From positions 1-9,593 of the forward strand of contig CAVGIV010000080.1 in NCBI GenBank assembly GCA_963629395.1: DNA of 9,593 nucleotides, written 5' to 3'. Made by a program: the position numbers and the translations under genes. The notes below the pieces were generated by a model. It saw only the letters and a list, made by a program, of their open reading frames with translations, searched no databases and had not been told where the DNA came from. Below are positions 6,864 through 9,593 of the stretch, piece by piece. The stretch is from CAG-791 sp963629395. Lineage in GTDB: Bacteria; Bacillota; Clostridia; Lachnospirales; Lachnospiraceae. Each line of letters starts with the position of its first letter. The first letter of the stretch is position 1.

Positions 6864-8009
6864 ATGGATCGTAAGGAAATTCAGGAAATCAGAAAAACCA
6901 TGACGAAGAGCAAATGCGTCATCGACCGAATGACCGGGTGCTTTGCCGGAGAGGACGGCGGCATCATTACTCAGCTGCGGGAAACGTTTCATGCGCTGCC
7001 GGAGGAGGAGCTGGAGAAGTACTGTGAGCTGTTCCGCAAGACACTGACCGGCAAGATCGGCAAGAATCTGTTCACTATGGAGTTTCCGCTGAGCGAAGAG
7101 GCAGTGGGCGGCAAGCAGGCGATGATGTTCCGGATGCTGCAGTCGGATTTCAAGGATGAAGAGCTGAACCGGGAATTCTTTACACATATTCTGGAGAATC
7201 TGGACCTGGCGGGACGTCACTTGATCGTGCTGGCGCACGGCGTGTACGATGTACCGGGCAGAACCTCGGACGGAATCGATATGGACGATGCCAGCGAGAA
7301 CATCTATTCCTTTATGATCTGCTGCATCTGCCCTGTCGTGGAGGTAAAGGAAGGCCTTTGCTACGATGAGAACACGCTCACCTTTGTGAACAAAAAAAGC
7401 GATCTGGGCGTCCAGATGCCGGAGCTGGGATTCCTGTTCCCTGCCTTCCATGACAGAGGGGCGGATATCCATTCCATTCTCTACTATGCCAAAAAGGAGG
7501 ATGAGCGCCATCCGGAGCTGATGGACGGCCTCATTGGTGGAGACATGCCCATTACCGAATCGGTGCAGAAGGACCTGTTCATCGGAATGGTGGAGCAGAC
7601 GCTGGGGAGAGACTGCGATTTTGAAAATGTAAAGAACCTGACGGATTCCCTGAACGAAATGGTTCGCCAGAGCCAGGAGCGGGATGAATCGCTGGAGCTG
7701 GGCAAGACAGAGGTCCGCCGCATGCTCAGCGATTCCGGCGTAGAGCCTGCGACACTGGAGCGGTTTGATGAGATCTATGATCAGGAGATGGGAGAGGGGA
7801 AAACCTTCCATGCAGAGAACCTGGCCGGCAAGACGGTCATGGAGCTCAAGTCACCCAGTGTCAAAATTACCGTCAAGGAGGAAATGTCTGCTATGATTAC
7901 GACGAAGGTCATAGACGGAAGAGAGTACATTCTGATTCCGGTGCAGGATGATATTGAACTGAACGGAATCCGGCTCCTGACGACGCGGCAGCCGGCAGGA
8001 GAAGAGTGA
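6864..8009 (+). CDS. DUF4317 family protein, function unknown
   Basis: The 381-residue soluble, acidic protein matches my memory of the DUF4317 family, common in Clostridia. Recognisable parts in order are the N-terminal IQEIRKTMTKSKCVIDRMTGC (7-26), a TLTGKIGKNLF segment (60-70), LILAH-like and YDV strands (119-130), ICCICPV (152-158), and the conserved PELGFLFPAFHDRGADIH stretch (186-203) followed by SILYYAK. Helical segments fill about 230-310, and the C-terminal 330-372 is beta-rich. There is no signal peptide or membrane helix, so it is probably cytoplasmic. No catalytic motif is known to me. The start gives the family's usual N-terminus, but the best ribosome binding site, AAGGAG ending at 6849, is 14 bases away, unusually long. 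The neighbouring flippase-like gene is divergent, 47 bases off. Any link with glycan genes is only by position. Confidence 0.88.
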   Translation: MDRKEIQEIRKTMTKSKCVIDRMTGCFAGEDGGIITQLRETFHALPEEELEKYCELFRKTLTGKIGKNLFTMEFPLSEEAVGGKQAMMFRMLQSDFKDEELNREFFTHILENLDLAGRHLIVLAHGVYDVPGRTSDGIDMDDASENIYSFMICCICPVVEVKEGLCYDENTLTFVNKKSDLGVQMPELGFLFPAFHDRGADIHSILYYAKKEDERHPELMDGLIGGDMPITESVQKDLFIGMVEQTLGRDCDFENVKNLTDSLNEMVRQSQERDESLELGKTEVRRMLSDSGVEPATLERFDEIYDQEMGEGKTFHAENLAGKTVMELKSPSVKITVKEEMSAMITTKVIDGREYILIPVQDDIELNGIRLLTTRQPAGEE

Positions 8010-8057
8010 GAGAACGTTTGACCCTGTGATACAAATTTATTTGGTATCTGTTCAGCA

Positions 8058-8118
8058 CCTGCCATATTTCAACGTGAACCCTCTGCTTGCAGGCAAATTC
8101 ACGATTGAAATTGGCAGG
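8058..8118. repeat. Long imperfect inverted repeat in the leader of the GT2-MarR gene
   Basis: The 21-base left arm (8058-8078, starting CCTGCCA and ending CGTGAA) pairs with the 21-base right arm (8098-8118, starting TTCACG and ending TGGCAGG) with just two single-base bulges and a 19-base loop. No U tract follows on either strand, so it is not an ordinary terminator. It lies between the DUF4317 stop (8009) and the gene at 8207, and repeat copy C follows directly. An extended -10-like element, TGATACAAA (8027-8035), upstream would place the whole structure in the 5' leader of the next mRNA. As DNA, the TTCAA/TTGAA-containing arms could also be a dyad operator. Confidence 0.6.
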
Positions 8119-8119
8119 C

Positions 8120-8185
8120 GGCCAAGGCGCGAAGCGCCTCTGGCCGGCCACATCGAGGATTAGCGAATGGGCTCGGAATAGATAC
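8120..8185 (+). repeat. Structured interspersed repeat, copy C
   Basis: The hairpin consists of GGCCA (8120-8124), GGCGC (8126-8130), loop GAA, GCGCC (8134-8138) and TGGCC (8141-8145), with its tip reading GCGAAGC, a sequence known to form an exceptionally stable mini-hairpin in DNA. It is followed by CCACATCGAGGAT (8148-8160), AGCGAATGGGCTC, and GGAATAG then TAC (to 8185). Copy D has the same GCGAAGC tip; copy A has GCGTAGC. Copy C lies entirely between genes, 22 bases before the GT2-MarR start. Confidence 0.6.
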
Positions 8186-8206
8186 GTGACATGAAAGAGT
8201 GTGGAG

Positions 8207-9593
8207 ATGGCAAAGGTCAGCATCATTGTACCGGCTTATAATGCACAAAATACCATAGGACGGTGTCTGGACAGCATCCTGAAGCAGACATATTCTGATT
8301 TTGAGCTGCTGGTCATGGATGACGGCAGCAGGGATGATACGCCGCGTATTCTGGATGAATATGCGGCATCTGATGCCAGAATACACGTAACACATAAGGC
8401 AAACAGCGGTGTCTCCGACACGCGCAACCAGGCCCTTGACCTTGCATCGGGCGAGTACATCCAGTTTCTGGATGCGGACGACTGGATTACGCCGGACGCA
8501 ACCAGACTGTTCGTGCGGGCGATGGAGGACAATCCGACCTGTGATATGGTCATCGCCGATTTCTACCGTGTGGTGGGCAAGAACCTGTCTCAGAAGGGCG
8601 ATATCGAAGAGGAGCATCTTCTCACGCGCGAAGAGTATGCGGACGAAATGATGAAAAGCCCGGCAGACTTCTATTACGGCGTATTGTGGAACAAATTCTT
8701 CCGGCGCAGCATTATTGAGCAATACCAGCTGCGCATGGATGCTCGGCTGGACTGGGCGGAGGATTTTATTTTCAACATGGAGTATGTGCTCCATACCGAC
8801 CACATCTATGCGCTGAAGGCGCCGGTATACTACTACGTCAAGACGGAAGGCTCACTGGTTTCGCAGGGCGGTGCGAGCATCAGCCGTACGGTTCGCATGA
8901 AGCTGAACGTTATCGAGTATTACAGCAGCTTCTACAAGGACATTTATAAGGAGGGCGGGTATCTGCGCCGCAGCCCGGTGATCTATTCGTTCCTGCTGAA
9001 TTTCGCAAGAGACGGCGGAGTGAACCCTGTGGCACCCGAAAAGCGCCTGGGACAGGAACGCGTAGATGTTCTCATAGACCCATCTATGCAGGGGAATCCG
9101 TTCGCATTGAATTTCTACGAGGATCGTATGCTGGAACGCTCTCTGGAGCGTGTCATGAAGGGGTACGATCTCGAGGAACGGGAGGTTCAGATCCTCCTGT
9201 ATTTAAAGCTAGCAGGCGGCGAGGCAGCTACGACAGAGGTGCGCAGCTATACCGGTCTCTCGGCAAGGGCCCTTAGCCTTAGCCTGCAGAAGCTGATCCG
9301 CAGAAGACTGGTGGAGAAAATAAAAAGAAAGCCGGCCGGGAGTGATGGTCAGACGGTTGTATCCGTGCGCTACGGAGAAGAGGCGGCTCCTCTCGAGGAA
9401 GCTCTGGAGCGGGCCTTTCGTGATATCGAGGAGCTGCGGTTTCGGGATTTTACCGAGGATGAGATTGCAGAGTACCGCAGACTCAGCAAGCATGCCGCTG
9501 CGAACGTACGCCGCGCGCTGGGAGAGGGCTCCGTGGTGGGAACGCCACATGAGCAAAAGGAAAGCTGCGAAGCAGCGATTTTGCGAATGGGCT
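8207..9593 (+). CDS. Family 2 glycosyltransferase fused to a MarR-like winged-helix domain (3' end cut by window)
   Basis: 462 residues are visible with no stop before the edge. The N-terminus is a textbook GT-A fold of a non-processive GT2 enzyme: VSIIVPAYNA (4-13), the nucleotide-sugar-binding DDGS (38-41), NSGVSDTRN (66-74), the metal-binding DADD (89-92) and ED (185-186) as likely catalytic base region. No membrane helix is seen. Residues about 240-320 are helical. From about 321 the sequence changes to a MarR-type fold: LEEREVQILLYL, then TTEVRSYTGLSARALSLSLQKLIRRRLVEKI (342-372) as helix-turn-helix with a basic recognition helix, a basic hairpin wing (371-393), and a long helix containing FTEDEIAEYRRL as in MarR dimerisation helices. 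The final tail lies inside repeat copy D. By comparison with copy A the stop is probably about 9 bases past the window end. ATG at 8207 is preceded by AAAGAG at 7-base spacing; GTG at 8201 is an alternative. Confidence 0.9.
   Translation, partial: MAKVSIIVPAYNAQNTIGRCLDSILKQTYSDFELLVMDDGSRDDTPRILDEYAASDARIHVTHKANSGVSDTRNQALDLASGEYIQFLDADDWITPDATRLFVRAMEDNPTCDMVIADFYRVVGKNLSQKGDIEEEHLLTREEYADEMMKSPADFYYGVLWNKFFRRSIIEQYQLRMDARLDWAEDFIFNMEYVLHTDHIYALKAPVYYYVKTEGSLVSQGGASISRTVRMKLNVIEYYSSFYKDIYKEGGYLRRSPVIYSFLLNFARDGGVNPVAPEKRLGQERVDVLIDPSMQGNPFALNFYEDRMLERSLERVMKGYDLEEREVQILLYLKLAGGEAATTEVRSYTGLSARALSLSLQKLIRRRLVEKIKRKPAGSDGQTVVSVRYGEEAAPLEEALERAFRDIEELRFRDFTEDEIAEYRRLSKHAAANVRRALGEGSVVGTPHEQKESCEAAILRMG
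9545..9593 (+). repeat. Structured interspersed repeat, copy D, inside the 3' end of the GT2-MarR gene
   Basis: Bases 9547-9593 repeat bases 1-47 with one difference (A at 9570 against T at 24). The hairpin tip is GCGAAGC, as in copy C, and the copy ends at GGGCT because the window ends. Unlike copies B and C, it lies within an open coding frame, adding a tail that begins PHEQKESC and reaches RMG to the protein. Confidence 0.65.

Noticed and set aside
6813..7811. A 332-codon open frame on the minus strand opposite the DUF4317 gene
   Set aside because: It is fully antisense to a recognisable conserved protein, has no family resemblance and looks like a mirror of the sense codon bias.
8010..8206. 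Known riboswitch or T-box leader before the GT2-MarR gene
   Set aside because: No known riboswitch core or T-box sequence was recognised, and no antiterminator/terminator pair with a U tract is present.
8099..8803. A 234-codon minus-strand frame over repeat C and the start of the GT2-MarR gene
   Set aside because: It runs antisense through the GT2 signature motifs and has no recognisable domain or ribosome binding site.
1..9593. Complete circular plasmid or phage closed by the terminal repeats
   Set aside because: There is no replication, partition or structural gene, the repeats differ at an internal base, and related repeats occur elsewhere in the window, so an interspersed repeat is the simpler explanation.
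1..9593. Integrated mobile element with the end repeats as attachment sites
   Set aside because: No integrase, recombinase or transposase is encoded, and the repeat has other copies in and between genes.

Overview
ORGANISM. The window looks like chromosomal DNA of a low-to-mid GC Gram-positive anaerobe of the class Clostridia, most likely Lachnospiraceae or a close relative. The reasons are strong AAGGAG-type ribosome binding sites, a DUF4317-type protein, a secreted protein with a VSGNS-repeat linker, and an NSS-family Na+ symporter. This placement rests on family recognition, not on a search. No replication, integrase, transposase, tRNA, rRNA or CRISPR sequence was seen.

LAYOUT. (1) Bases 1-58 hold the end of a rightward reading frame inside a structured repeat (copy A). 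(2) Two leftward genes follow: an O-antigen ligase/polymerase-like membrane protein (127-1692) and, upstream of it, a small secreted protein (1860-2549). A perfect 14-bp hairpin lies between them. (3) A divergent intergenic region contains a G9 tract. (4) A rightward NSS symporter gene (2783-4174) is followed by a repeat (copy B) and a clear intrinsic terminator. (5) A rightward processive-type GT2 glycosyltransferase (4470-5759) converges, with a 7-base gap, on a leftward flippase-like membrane protein (5767-6816). (6) A rightward DUF4317 gene (6864-8009) starts 47 bases from the flippase-like gene. (7) A strongly structured 197-base intergenic region holds a long inverted repeat and repeat copy C. 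(8) A second GT2 gene (8207 to beyond 9593) carries a MarR-like winged-helix domain at its C-terminus and is cut off by the window end inside repeat copy D.

HOW THE GENES MAY WORK TOGETHER. Four of the seven main genes suggest envelope or extracellular glycan assembly: two GT2 enzymes, a polytopic flippase-like protein and a Wzy_C-type ligase/polymerase. The secreted protein with a Ser/Thr/Ala-rich linker beside the ligase is a possible glycosylation acceptor, but this is inference. The genes are in several transcription units, so this is a loose neighbourhood rather than one operon. The symporter and the DUF4317 protein have no evident link to glycan chemistry.

MOST NOTABLE POINTS. The first is the apparent fusion of a GT2 glycosyltransferase to a MarR-like DNA-binding domain behind a structured leader. 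The second is a family of hairpin-bearing repeats that appears four times here. Two copies lie exactly at the window ends, 46/47 identical, and both can be read in the same frame.
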